A DNA stretch of 64,000 bases from Penicillium oxalicum (Eukaryota; Ascomycota; Eurotiomycetes; Eurotiales; Aspergillaceae): positions 5,518,001 through 5,582,000 of the forward strand of contig NC_064650.1 of NCBI RefSeq assembly GCF_001723175.1. The letters are read 5' to 3'. Below are positions 37,848-48,970 of the stretch, piece by piece. The first letter of the stretch is position 1; each line of letters begins with the position of its first letter. The notes below the pieces were generated by a model, which was given only the letters and a program-made list of their open reading frames with translations, was not told the origin of the DNA and did not search any database. A program made the translations under genes and the position numbers.

Positions 37848-38949
37848 TTACAGATCGGCGTCGTCCTCGTCGGGGAGGGGCTGGGCAGCAGCATCGGCCA
37901 TCTCCTGGCGGTACTTCTCCAACTGCTCGTGGTCGACAGTGACCTCGGGGGGAGCGAGAGCGGGAGCAGCAACGAATTCCTGTCGAATAGGTTAGCAAAG
38001 CGGCTCTTGGCGACCATGAAAATTTTGGTTACAAGGATACGCACCAGCTGGGCATTGCCAACGAGCTTCCGGGCGAGCCACAGGAAGGGCTTCTCGAAGT
38101 TGTAGTTGGACTTGGCAGAGATGTCGTAGTACTGGAGGTTCTTCTTGCGGTGGAAAGTGATGGTCTTGGCCTTGACCTTGCGCTCCTTCACGTCAACCTT
38201 GTTGCCGCACAGAACAATGGGAATGTTCTCGCAGACACGGACGAGATCACCTGAGGAAGAGATGAGTAAATGAGCGCAAAAATGAAAACCAGGTCATGAT
38301 AGAAGTACGTACGGTGCCAGTTGGGAACGTTCTTGTAGGTGATACGGGAAGTGACATCGAACATGATGATACCGGCCTGGCCGTTGATGTAGTAACCATC
38401 ACGGAGACCACCGAACTTCTCCTGACCAGCAGTGTCCCAGACATCGAACTGAATGGGTCCCAAGTTCTGTTCGCTTTCGCGTTAGTAACTCGCGTAGGGG
38501 AGAAAAAAACCGGTCAAGGCGAAAGGGATTCGGAGCGGGGCTCGGCGGGGCAGAACGTACGGTGGTGAAGGTCAGAGGGTGAACCTCAACACCAAGAGTG
38601 GCAATGTACTTCTTCTCGAACTCTCCAGTCAAGTGGCGCTTGACGAAAGTGGTCTATTGAATCGGTCATGTTAGTAAAGCTCGCTATCGACGTGAGTGAG
38701 GCGGACGTTGGGCCGATAATTTCATCATTGGTGAGGATCGCGGGGCAAGGGAGAAGAGAGGGGGATCGATGTCAAGAGCCCAGTCATGAATTCGCGCACG
38801 AAAAAAGACCAATCATAGATGGATTCATCAAAGTATTGTTCCTGAAGCAAAACTGGTGCCCAGGAGTAGATCAAAAATCTGCTTACCTTGCCAGTACCAC
38901 CGTCACCGACCAGGACGAGCTTGAAAGTGGGTGGGGCTTGGTCAGCCAT
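37848..38949 (-). CDS. gsp1/ran: Ran GTPase
   Basis: Five exons (38887-38949, 38561-38653, 38313-38466, 38045-38250, 37848-37979) give 215 residues, the length of yeast and human Ran. Ran drives nuclear import and export: GTP-bound Ran in the nucleus unloads importins and loads exportins. Motifs in order are GDGGTGKT (P-loop, split by intron 1 after the Lys), switch I with [36 protein letters not shown] (switch II), NKVDVKE (base recognition), [13 protein letters not shown], and the acidic C-terminal tail DEDDADL that is unique to Ran. No CAAX box is present, as expected. The gene for a Ran-binding nucleoporin lies 21 kb away in the same window. Confidence 0.98.
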
Positions 38950-39873
38950 GATGGAATTTTTTTATTTTCGCGAAAATAGGTCGAAGATAATAAAGTTCGC
39001 TGGATGTCTCAGCGGACGAAGATTCAATCACGAAAGGGTCGGATTGTTTTGGAAGGAGATGGGGAGAAAGAAGGGGAAGGCTTGAATAATGCGCGATGGA
39101 AATTTTGCCCCGATCACTGGTTTGTCACGTGACGTGTGTGTGCCTGCCAGCCTGACGTAGTGTCAACACACATAGGGCGCCTTGTTTGCATCACTTTGGC
39201 ACCGCATTTGAAGCTTACTGCAAATTGGATCTTCGCCTGCACTTTGCTTATAAATAAACTCGATGCTTCCATTCCAGTATCTCACCACGTATCTGCCTGG
39301 ATGCAGTACTTCAAGTGAGCTGCCAAATCGCCCAGCAAAAGCTCTTCATTGTGGTTCTCTCCATTTCCGATGAAGATTGTTTGGGCGCTTTATCCTCCAT
39401 GTCGACATCACCAATCCAATCAATTGTGAATCTTTTCAGTACGCCTCTATCATTCATAGTCATGGAAGCTACCGGGTAGAGCAGTCCGGTCGTTTTGGGC
39501 AAAATGGATGTGCTTTACCTAAGTTTTTATATTCAAAGATTGCGGGCGTATGGGAAGTCTTTGATCGTGGCCGTGCTCGTGAGGATGACCATCCAAAGTC
39601 CTTGGCGCTCAGGGCAAGCCGAGCTTCAGCCACTTACATACGACAAGCCTTGCTGATGTTTTGGCATGGCCATCAATCTTCTTTGTCCCAAGAAATTGCA
39701 AGCAGAATCGTGATTGAGATCAGAGGTAGTCAAGCTGTAGGATAAAAGATTCACTTCAAATAATTCATCAACGGGTTGTATTGTTGTTTTACAAAAATAG
39801 GAAGACCGTTAGTCTTGACGCCATCCCTGGGTAGCCACGGCAACTGCCTCGAGACTGATCGCAGGCCTGTGGT
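38950..39873. other. Intergenic region upstream of Ran
   Basis: It lies between the Ran start and the Nas2 stop, both on the minus strand, so it should hold the Ran promoter. Short ORFs show no family features. Confidence 0.5.
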
Positions 39874-40851
39874 CTACAAAGGCACGAGGTGGCAGCCAAG
39901 AAGACCGCGACCTCCCCAATTCCGACGCGGAGTCAACTGCAGACCAACCTCGACGGTGTCTGCGGAATCATTATTTCGTCTGCTTACCCTGACAGTGAGT
40001 GGGCGCTGAAGACGTTGTCAGTACTTTTCCCCCCCTTTTTAATGTTTTTTTTGTGTTTTTCTTTTTTCTTTGGTAGAGCCGGGGTCATTCGGGACTAAGA
40101 GGAAAGCGTAACATACTCCTTCGTTTTGCTGCACTGCTTCGGCGACCTTTGACAGGCGCTCATGGTTCAGCCAATGCACCCCTCCGAAGGCGCGGATCAG
40201 GTCACCAGTCTTTAACCCTGCTTCCGCGGCTGGACTCCCGGGTTCCACTGTATTCACTCGAGCAAAGGGAGTTCCAAGAGAACCGGCGTCCGCGATAGAG
40301 CTCTCTGTGGCGGAGGGTTGTGAGGCCGAAGACGGCGCTGTGCCATTAGGAGCTGAGCCGCCGGCCTGGGCATTCTGTAGCTGAGCAAAGTGGGCGTGAA
40401 GACCCTTTTCAAGGTGATTCATTACATCTTTGTGGTCATTTCGCAGATGAATGATTCGTACACGCGTTGTTCGGACTGAGGATCTCTCTCAATAAGTCTG
40501 GGCGTGGCAGATCATAGGCCGAATTCTACATTCTTGCGCACCTTGAGCAATGTCAATATCATCGCGGGGAAACCCATCAAAGGTTGTGAGAGAGGAAGTC
40601 ATGTTCACTCCGTGCTGGAAAGCAGTCAGAATTTCCTCTCCGGATGGACTTGACCAATATCAAGATGGGCGTTGCGATCCACTCACCGAGCTGAGAACAC
40701 TGCTGAGCGCCATGAGCTCCGCCTCGATCCGTTCCTTCTCTTGCATCAACTCGGGCATAGTGAGCTTAGAGAAATCGCGTGGCGCGGCTCCGGACGTCGG
40801 TCCGGAGGCCACCGTAGGAGCATGAATATTGTCGTCCATGAGAATGCCCAT
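39874..40851 (-). CDS. nas2: Proteasome assembly chaperone Nas2/PSMD9, reading frame interrupted
   Basis: Four exons (40687-40851, 40542-40614, 40117-40476, 39874-40005) cover a Nas2/p27 protein. This chaperone helps assemble the ATPase base of the 26S proteasome by holding the Rpt4-Rpt5 pair. Recognisable parts are the N-terminal helix (LMQEKERIEAELMAL), FPRDDIDIAQ joined to VRTTR, NDHKDVM, a PDZ domain (PGSPAAEAGLKTGDLI) and the C-terminal block LTPRRNWGGRGLLGCHLVPL. Exon 3 has four T at 40439-40442 on the plus strand where the family motif needs three. As written, the frame reads into a TGA at 40436-40438 after about 90 codons. The exon lengths sum to a multiple of three only without the extra base. 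Everything else looks intact, so sequence error, recent damage or programmed frameshifting are all possible. The start could also be 40875 or 40839. Confidence 0.85.
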
Positions 40852-41654
40852 AAACCGAAGGTGGGGAAGATCCAAGCATCTATCGTTTTGTCGCGGCTGC
40901 GGGCTGTCCGGGCGGTGGGGCTGCCAGTCGACCGGTTTGGGGATTCTCAGGAAAGAGCGCTGGCCATTAAGCGCCTTCTAAGCGCTTTTCACGTCAAACA
41001 CGCGACTCTGAAGAGTGCGAATGCAATTCTGTTGACCATCTTGTGCCTTTCATCCGGGACATTCAGATTGCTCGCTTGGAAAGAAGCTTCAAATATGGAA
41101 GCTTTGGATCTGCAATATCTATTATGATCTCATCCCCAAATGTTTGGGATGCGATCCATACTTGTACATTCATCGACATGTCGGGGTCCTTGCGGCTTGC
41201 ACTCATCGGACTTCCAGGCAGAATCAGAATTGCAACTACATGGGTACTACTTTCCACGATACAACAGATCAAATTCAAATTTGAGGTTGCTCAGCGGCCT
41301 CCGCAGCTGCCTGGAATCGGCGCGACCGTAGTGACGCTTCCATTCTTCTATCACGAGGCAAGTAGATGATGGGTACTCTGCCCTTGGAACGCAACAAAAA
41401 AAATTGGCATGGCAGCGCCAGCATCTCTTGCCACGCGAATCCAGAGCAGGTCTCAAGTGCTCTCTAGGGGAAGCGCACTTTCCCTCGGAGTCGCCGGCTC
41501 CGTCGCGATTGCCAAACAATGAGTGATTCTCCTTTGGATGTACCCTGTAGATTTGTTCGCTCTGATGTCGAGTACTCTGAGCCTTCCCCCGATCTTTGTG
41601 GATCTCGTACCAGAGCACAAACTCCTCGGTCACTGTCTGCCGATCTCATGCATT
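40852..41654. other. Divergent region between Nas2 and the Rho exchange factor
   Basis: It should hold promoters for both genes. At 41519 an ATG opens a 51-codon frame (MSDSPLDVPC...HYGGDEE) that stops just after the called start of the downstream gene and may be part of its true N-terminus. Confidence 0.5.
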
Positions 41655-44405
41655 ATGGAGGAGATGAAGAATGATGCGATTGAAATTTTGTCAGATGACA
41701 GTTCAGTGGAAGGCAAGACAGATTTCCTCGCGAATGAAGAACCAGACATTGCAACTTCCACTGAATCATGTGCGCAGCATCCATTTCAAAAATGGATGGA
41801 AAGCTTTCGAGCAAATCGACGGGTCCCGCAAACCGTTCGAGAAAGAGAGGTGATCGGCTGGTACGAGAATGATAGGCTGGACTTGGTTTCTCTCGCCCAG
41901 AACGACCAGCTACTGGAAGCACGCCGCAACTCAACGGCATCGGACCGCTCCTCTCAACTGGGAACAGTCAGAACATGGTCACTCGCCGTTACGAGTGTCA
42001 GCTGTGGAGCTTCACGAGGGAGAGCTCAGAGTAATGCGGGCCTAAGCATGGTGTCGAGCACTCGAAACTCGGCTGAAAGCTCTCGACCAACGTCGAATCC
42101 TGGTGTCGACGAAAATGCGGCCGAAACCCGAGCGACGGACAGACGCCGAATTCTACGGGAATTACTTACAACGGAGGTGGACTATGTGATCGGCTTGAAA
42201 GCTCTGATACAGGTGAACTTTACCCTCTGTATTCTCTATGGTAGCTTTCGGCTTAGAGTCTTCAGGTCGTCTCTTTCTTCGAGTTCAGACCCCAATTATC
42301 TCAATGCATTGAGGAGATTTGTCTCGTCCATGAGAGATTTCTGCGCCAGCTGCAAGCAATCACGCCAATGTCTTCACCTGAACCGGACGTCTCGTCCAGT
42401 CTGGCGTCCCGAGGGCTTGCCAAACGCTTCAGCAGTATCAACCTCTCGTCTTTGAAAAGGATGCGAAGTCGTTCTCTCAGAGCCATGAACTTCAAGGCAA
42501 TCGTGACGCAACGTGTCCGAGCGGCGAAAGCTGAGCCATCGGAGGCTCTCGAAGTCGCACGCGCTCTTGATAATATGGTGAGTCTTTTTTGAAGTGCTTG
42601 GGCTCGACAGCCTCGCTTACCGTACATCCTTTTGGTACAGTCGCGTTCGTTCGTTGTGTATCAAAACTTTTGCAGGAATTACGACGTTTTCACTCAGGAT
42701 TTGGAAATACTGCAACGATCACTGCCTGACTGGCCCAGTGTCGACAATGGCATCGAAGCACTATCCAAGTCGGTCGCTTCCATCAATCGTCGGAAGCAAG
42801 AGGATAAAAAAAGCATGACCTTTAGCGACTTGATGATCAAGGTACCACTCTTCAAGCACTCCCTTTGACTGTGTATGTACACTGACAATCAAGAAGCCTA
42901 TTCAGCGAATTTGTAGATATCCGCTGCTTCTCCAAGACCTTTTAAAGGAGATTACCATCGGCGACTGCCGATTTTCTCACTATGAAATCGGTCAAATAAT
43001 AAATCGATTCCGTTGCTCAGTGGCCCAAGTTAACTCGGAAACAGGCAATCCCGTCACGAGGGATCGAATCCGAAAGACAATTCTTCTCCAAGAGAAACTC
43101 GAGTGTCCTGAATCGGTATGTGATCAAACCTGTAAAGGGAAAAAATCACCTTGATTTCTAGCTAATTTGAGATATCAAGTCAACCTTGCAGGACGTGTTC
43201 AAAGATCTAGGGCCAATGCATCTGTGCGGTGTGTTGTTTGTCACTTATCAGACACCCGGGCAAATCACCGGGAGTTTCATGGTCTGCGTCCTCTTCCCCT
43301 GTCATTTCCTCGTTGCCAAACAAATTGAGGGCAAGCGATTGGAAGTTTTGGCCTGTGTATACCTGTTGGACTTGAAGGAAGAGGCCGTACAGAATGGGCA
43401 GGGTCAGTTGCAACGGTTCAGGGGTAACGAATTATGATTTACTGAAAGTGTTCAACAGGCCTTGCTTGCTACGGATGTCTGTTTTCGTGGAAATTCCAAT
43501 TTCTCATGGACGGAGAACACTACGAGTTTGTCCTCAGCGCGTCGTCAGCTGCTGAGGAGAAAGTCTGGCAGACAGAAACTCTGAAATGCTCTGCAGCTCT
43601 TACTGAGATGAGGCCTCTGCGGGCTGCGTGGAATTTTCGACAGTACTCTTCGCTCAATCTGCCGCTGGTATCTCTGCACTATATCCAATACCAAGTAAGC
43701 TCCCTGTCGCGACGCTCGTCGATGGACTCTGTGGCTATCGCTCGCAAGGCAAGAGTTCAGTCTGTGGTCATCAAAAAGACACATTTTCCCAATTTGACAG
43801 AGGATACTGTGGAGGCATCCCCGGAGGGTGAAATTGAACGGCCCAAGACCACGGTCCCGCGAGGAGCGGTCATTGTGACTGCAAAGCGAGGGGACCGTGT
43901 TCGACTTGAGAGATTGATCTCGGAGTTTTGCACTACCGATGTCCTACCCTCTCCCGGGATGATTGTCACCCGCAGCGATCAGTTTCGCCGGCGCTCCATC
44001 ATGCGGCATCTCACTCTCTCCACTGCATTTGGGCGACGGGGCACTTCCAAAGACGTTTCAAGTCAGGAGGAGTACCTTTTCGGTGATGCACGACCTGTCG
44101 AGTATTCCAGCGGAGAAGAAAAGATCCTCCTCGCCGCAACAGTCGACGGGGCCGACGACCCCCGCTGCTCGGCGGATGCCGCCTGTGAATCGCCCCAAAC
44201 GCCCACTTCTGCTGGAGAACAACGGGCCATTCGGTCGCAGGTTTCAACCGGAGAAATGTTCAATTCGATCTGCTGGGAACCAAGTGAACATGGGAATCAT
44301 CCAGAGGCCTCTACCCCTGGGTCTCCCTCTCGCAAGAAATGGTTCGATTCACTCTCCCCGCGGAGATTGATGCGATCACGGCCCAGCTTGAATTTCGAGG
44401 ATTGA
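41655..44405 (+). CDS. Rho guanine nucleotide exchange factor (DH-PH protein)
   Basis: Six exons (41655-42212, 42266-42577, 42641-42841, 42897-43115, 43192-43402, 43459-44405) give 815 residues from the called start. DH-domain proteins switch on Rho/Cdc42 GTPases controlling polarity and wall growth. The DH domain spans about residues 163-430: it opens with RRRILRELLTTEVDYVIGLK, continues with EEICLVHERFLRQLQ, and has the hallmark CR3 helix KPIQRICRYPLLLQDLL. A divergent PH-like segment follows to about residue 560 (LGPMHLCGVLFVTYQT, then YEFVLSASSAAEEKVWQ). The C-terminal third is Ser/Arg-rich and probably disordered. All introns are 53-81 bp. The N-terminus is unsure: an upstream frame starting at 41519 looks more protein-like than the sequence just before 41655 and would join with a one-base change. 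Confidence 0.87.
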
Positions 44406-45705
44406 ACGGCCCGCAGAACTTTGGTCAACACTTGAGGGCGTGCGGGTAGCTGAGCAGATTGGTGTTGAATATGTCATGTTCAACGGGGCCATCCGAAACG
44501 TAGTGCGCCTAGGTATTCTTTTAGCGTACGAGAGGCGATGTCAATATTTTTAGCCCATATCGCGGGCCCGGAAGCGAATGTATGTGTATGCATCATCCAC
44601 GTAGGTAGTCCACCTGTAGGTAGTCAGTGGTCCGTCTCATCGTTCGTGTCTTGGATACCGACTAGGCTACCGTCGGCCTGGAGACACGTCAACAGGCCTC
44701 CGATAATTAGAGCCGGCTCTGACGCCATTGTGGGGGATACACAAGTCCACCAGCAGTGGGAGATCCCCTTTCATGTGGAGCTCGATTCCCACCCAGGCAA
44801 AAGTGAGGGAGGTCCACGACGCAACGACAGACGTGAAGGGCTTCTCTCACTTTCCTATTCTTTCGATCCTGCGCTCTCTTCACTGTACAGACTTCAGATA
44901 GCTGCGTCAATGTTGTGAGCTCCCAGGCCTCCACCCGAATACGTGGGGCCACCATCTCATAAGGTCGGGCCCGCGCGCAAGTGGTACCTGAATCCTCCAG
45001 ACTGCGATAGCACCTGGATGTCCATGTTCTCGCTCAGATGGTCATGAAGATAATATAAGATCTGGAGTACCTCCATAGAACTGTGCTTGTCCACCAGTTG
45101 CCTCCGACCTTGAATACTACAAGAGTCGATGTATAATTCTCTCCGTGTGGGTGCAACTCATAGATATCTATGTGTTTGTAAGGAAGCAACGGTGCTCTCT
45201 ACATAGACCTCCAGTAGGACAACCTTTGGCGCCCGGTTGTTTCCAAATTCTTCAAGCTCGACCGTGAAAAACGGCTCTAGTAACACTGAACAGGGCGACG
45301 TTTGCCAGGGAGCTGATTGCCGCTTGTGGGAATGACGTCGTGTGCGGTTTCGCCGGTGGAATCATTCTGGAGGCGCGGCTGTGGAGGCTGGAGGGGACCC
45401 ACGATGGGCCCTGTCGATGATCGTGAGGATTGTTTTGGAGGGGCATCAGTTCTGCCGGTCGTTTCCCTCTCGGGCGATGGACTTTTCTCGCGTGACATGC
45501 CCGTCCGTCGCGACGTGTGATCCACTTCCCAACCGGCGGACGAGGCAGGCAGGTGACGTCATCCATCATCACGAGTACTTTAAAGCTTCCCACCCCGCCT
45601 TTCTCATCATTGACATTCGACTCTCACATTACAGCTCTTTCCAAATCTCTCAATTGACCACAATAACCCCAATCATCCTTTCTTTTCACATCCTCATCCA
45701 TCAAG
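44406..45705. other. Intergenic region
   Basis: This is the 3' flank of the Rho exchange factor gene and the 5' flank of the Rtc3-like gene. The last 120 bp are pyrimidine-rich with short CATC/TCAT repeats leading into the ATG at 45706. No gene is seen. Confidence 0.5.
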
Positions 45706-46251
45706 ATGCCTCGCGCCAACGACAACACTCACAAGATCTTCTTCAAGGGTCAGTCCGAGGACTTCATCGTCTTCGTTGATGACTTGGAGATCCTGAAGAA
45801 GTGGAAGGAGGACCGCAGTGTCCCCTTGACTGATGTCCTGAACGGCTGGAAGATCTTTGTCACTCACGGGTAAGTCTTTGCCTTTGCGTGTTGTCTTGTC
45901 ATATAGCTTCGAGGTGCCTTGCGCACCTGGTCGAGACTTTTTCAAGTTTTCGCTCAGCAGCTGACATTAACCTTTCTCTTCATGCAGCCACGGTGCCCAG
46001 GGTGTCCTCGACACTGCCAGCAAGGCTGCTCTCGAGAGCGAGTTTGGTACCTCCAAGGAGGAAGAGTGCATGGTTAAGATTCTGGAGAACGGCTCCTACC
46101 AGACCACCACGGTATGTCCCGGATTTTCTAGGAGATATCGTCTGAATGGTCCACTGTACTCGGTTAGACAGACTGACATTTGATATTTTAGACACGCGAG
46201 CGTGATGGCTCCAAGAACGACTCCAAGGGTGCTGTCGCCAATGGCCGGTAA
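45706..46251 (+). CDS. rtc3: Small SBDS-domain protein (Rtc3-like)
   Basis: Exons 45706-45869, 45988-46111 and 46192-46251 give 115 residues. The protein is a stand-alone SBDS N-terminal domain, as in yeast Rtc3 (YHR087W), a protein linked to RNA metabolism and stress. It is not the full ribosome maturation factor Sdo1, which has two more domains. Matching features are the opening NDNTHKIFFKGQSEDFIVFV, the helix ILKKWKEDRSVPLTDVLNGW, then IFVTHGHGAQGVLDTASKA and FGTSKEEECMVKILENG. The C-terminus (ERDGSKNDSKGAVANGR) is a short polar tail. The cellular role in filamentous fungi is not established. Confidence 0.88.
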
Positions 46252-46911
46252 ATGCTCATCGTGTGATCATTTCCACGACTGATTCCGCGCCTCGGTGATG
46301 GTTCTTTCTGCTTCTACTGGGTCGATATCTTGACTGTTTGCCTTCTCTCGACCGTGATTACCACCTTTTATGATTTGATTCGATAATCTCATTTCAATCT
46401 GACTCGGCCAAGCGAAATTTCGGAACCGGAGCACGGGACCACCATTGTTGTCTGGACGCAGTGGCTGGATCGGTCGTCGTGTTCTCACCGCGGCGAAGAA
46501 GACAGACGCTTCATTGTTCTCGAGAGAACCCTTGGCTTCCCATTTGGATTCGATTGCATTAGTTAGCAGTGACAGGCTTCTCATACCTGACTATCATGAA
46601 GTTACGAGAAAATTTCATCCATAATGAACTCGTCTCACAATGTTCCACAATTCGTCTTTTTTCATCCCGTAGTAGCTGCGAGTCAGAGCAACTGTGCTAG
46701 TTGAGCATAAGGTCGGCGGATCTAGATGGGAACTCATAGCGTTTGCAAGTTCGAGCTTGAATGGATGACATGAAGAAAAAAAAACCATTCATAGAATTTG
46801 ACTTAGTCTATTTGACAATTACTCAGAGCGTCTAGTGGGGGTATAGAGAAAATTGATTGCCTCGAAAAGGGCGTGCCACACACCGAGAACTGGCACTTGA
46901 ACATCATCCAA
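46252..46911. other. Intergenic region between converging genes
   Basis: 3' flanks of the Rtc3-like gene (+) and the DNA glycosylase gene (-). No gene is seen. Confidence 0.6.
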
Positions 46912-48012
46912 TCACTCGATTTTCGGCGTGATAGGCACAAACCCCGTCTCAGCCCGCCGCTTGACCACCCAAGCCCCCAACTCCGCCCAGATAGCCTCCT
47001 TCTCCGGGATACTCATCCCCGCGGCAAGTCCACTCGTGGTTGTGGCAACAAAGACAGGAGCTCCCTCCCAGTCACCGTCCGCAGTGCAGCCCATATTCTC
47101 CGCCGGATCCTGCCAGCCGTACCGAAACTCTTCTTTTCGAATTGCCCGTCCGCGACGCACGCGCCATACAGCTTCCCAGATGCCCTTGCCGACGAGACAG
47201 ACCGCCTCGGGTCGCTGAGCAGCCACCTTGGCTTCGAGGACGGGGATTCCGGCGTCCATCTCAGCCTTGGTGAGCATGCTGGCGTCGCGCGATGGTCGTT
47301 CAACGATGTTGGTGTTGCCGACGTTGTACAAGGCGGGTAGTTTGTATGTGTCGGAGGGCGGGTGGCGGATCGAGGTGATACCGGAGGAGTGGAGGAGTTT
47401 CCAGTATAGATTTGATGGGTGTGCATAGGCAAATCCGGTGGTCCCGGTGAGAATGCCCGGGTTCACACCTACGAGGAGGAGAGTCAGGTTCGGCGGGATG
47501 GTATCTTGAAGAAGGGAGTCTGCGGCTGTTGGCGTGTACGTGGGAAGGGCCTTTCGGGGCCGGGCAGTCTTTTTCGGGGAAGCTCTGGACGAGGATGATG
47601 ATTTGGGGTTAATTGCAGAGGATGATGAGCGTGAGCGAGTCACGCGACTCGTCCGGTTGATAATGGCGTTCGAAGATGATGCCGATGCCGCGCTGCTGGA
47701 TCTCTCGATTTTGAGTCTAATGGGATCGGCAGTCGCGGTGCGGCTTCGTTTCTTGTTCACTTGCAATCCTTCCATGTTACTTGGCGAGACTTCTCTTTTG
47801 ACTTGTGACTCGACAGCGTCCGCGCCAGTGTTTGATGGACTTGTGCTCAGCTCTGTCGTTGCGCCGGCTGCATTGCCGCCAAGGAGGAATCGGTTCAGCT
47901 TGCCATGGAAGCTGGTGATTCGGTCTACCGAGGTATCTTCCAAAATGGGAGATTCAGGGCTCTGTCCTCGTGGGTTTGGTTGCGCATTCATCTTGATGTC
48001 TGGCAGGGACAT
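46912..48012 (-). CDS. G/T mismatch-specific uracil/thymine DNA glycosylase (TDG/MUG family)
   Basis: A single exon of 366 residues. The start at 48012 (MSLPDIKMNA) is preferred over 48126, because the extra 38 residues look like leader sequence. TDG/MUG enzymes remove uracil or thymine opposite guanine and start base excision repair in the nucleus. Residues 1-155 are a Ser/Lys/Arg-rich, probably disordered arm with basic clusters that may be nuclear localisation signals (NKKRSRT, SPKKTARPRK). The catalytic domain begins near residue 160: motif 1 is GVNPGILTGTTG at 182-193 with the catalytic-type Asn184, then HPSNLYWKLLHSSGI, VGNTNIVERPSRD and VCLVGKGIW. The arm is longer than in bacterial MUG and resembles the extension of eukaryotic TDG. 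Confidence 0.92.
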   Translation of the reverse strand: MSLPDIKMNAQPNPRGQSPESPILEDTSVDRITSFHGKLNRFLLGGNAAGATTELSTSPSNTGADAVESQVKREVSPSNMEGLQVNKKRSRTATADPIRLKIERSSSAASASSSNAIINRTSRVTRSRSSSSAINPKSSSSSRASPKKTARPRKALPTYTPTAADSLLQDTIPPNLTLLLVGVNPGILTGTTGFAYAHPSNLYWKLLHSSGITSIRHPPSDTYKLPALYNVGNTNIVERPSRDASMLTKAEMDAGIPVLEAKVAAQRPEAVCLVGKGIWEAVWRVRRGRAIRKEEFRYGWQDPAENMGCTADGDWEGAPVFVATTTSGLAAGMSIPEKEAIWAELGAWVVKRRAETGFVPITPKIE

Positions 48013-48970
48013 GGTCTTTTGCCCTGTTTGTTGGGTGTGTGAGGCCCAGGATTGGACGGTAGGTTTGAGATCAGACGGCTGATGTTGGGGCTGATAGAAT
48101 ATCAGACTTGGGAAAAGTGGCCTCACATCATCTGAAATGTAGCGGTTGCCGAGCAGCCCTGGCAGCTGTCACTTGTCAATCCACAAATTGCACCAGCATT
48201 ACGTCGTGATTCTTTCCCCGGGGCCTTGTCTCTGTCGATCAGTCACGTGGGGTTGAGTGGGTCAGTCAGAAATGATGATCTCCATATTAGAGCCCCTCTG
48301 TATATCCGTTAGGTATATCATCACATACATACGTACTATGGTGAACAGTCCTATATAGTATAAAGTATTTCGCACTCATTCTAATAGGCTGTTACAATTC
48401 TTTCAAGATGTTTGTGGGACTAGAGATTCTAATGAGATAAATGACTAGATTATGACGGCTGAATAATGACCGGAAAAGTCGTTTGAGACGAAGAAAGAAT
48501 ACAGTTTACCTAGCTCCAGGAAGCAAAGGAAAAGGCTACCAAATTCTGCATTTGGTGCACTTACTGGGATCTAAGGAATGTGTGTAGCTTGGGGGGCTAT
48601 TCTCGTTCCTCTCTAACGGGATGCTGAAAAACTCAGCTGTAAGAGCAGAATGTCCTCCCACGTCCTTGGGACGCTGGGCCTCTCACAATGCACTGACAAC
48701 CTACGTGAGATACTCCAAACTCAAGAAAAGGGGTATGTTCAAATAAGTCGCAATCCACTAGGTACTTAATGTTTTTGTCTTTTAATAACTTCTTCCCTGG
48801 TCGTCGACACACAGACCAAGAGACTTCTTTCTCGAGCCCTCGCGCAGGGCATCTCTCTGCTTTCAATAAAACCTTGAATATTCACCTAAAATTTTGGCCA
48901 GTGAGGCCCCGATGACAGATTAGTGCTGCACGCTCGATTGTGAATGAACTCAGCCAGGCCTTTCAGTGCA
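48013..48970. other. AT-leaning intergenic region
   Basis: It lies upstream of the glycosylase start and downstream of the broken kinase gene. Only short ORFs are present. It opens the gene-poor accessory stretch that runs to about 53.2 kb. Confidence 0.5.
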
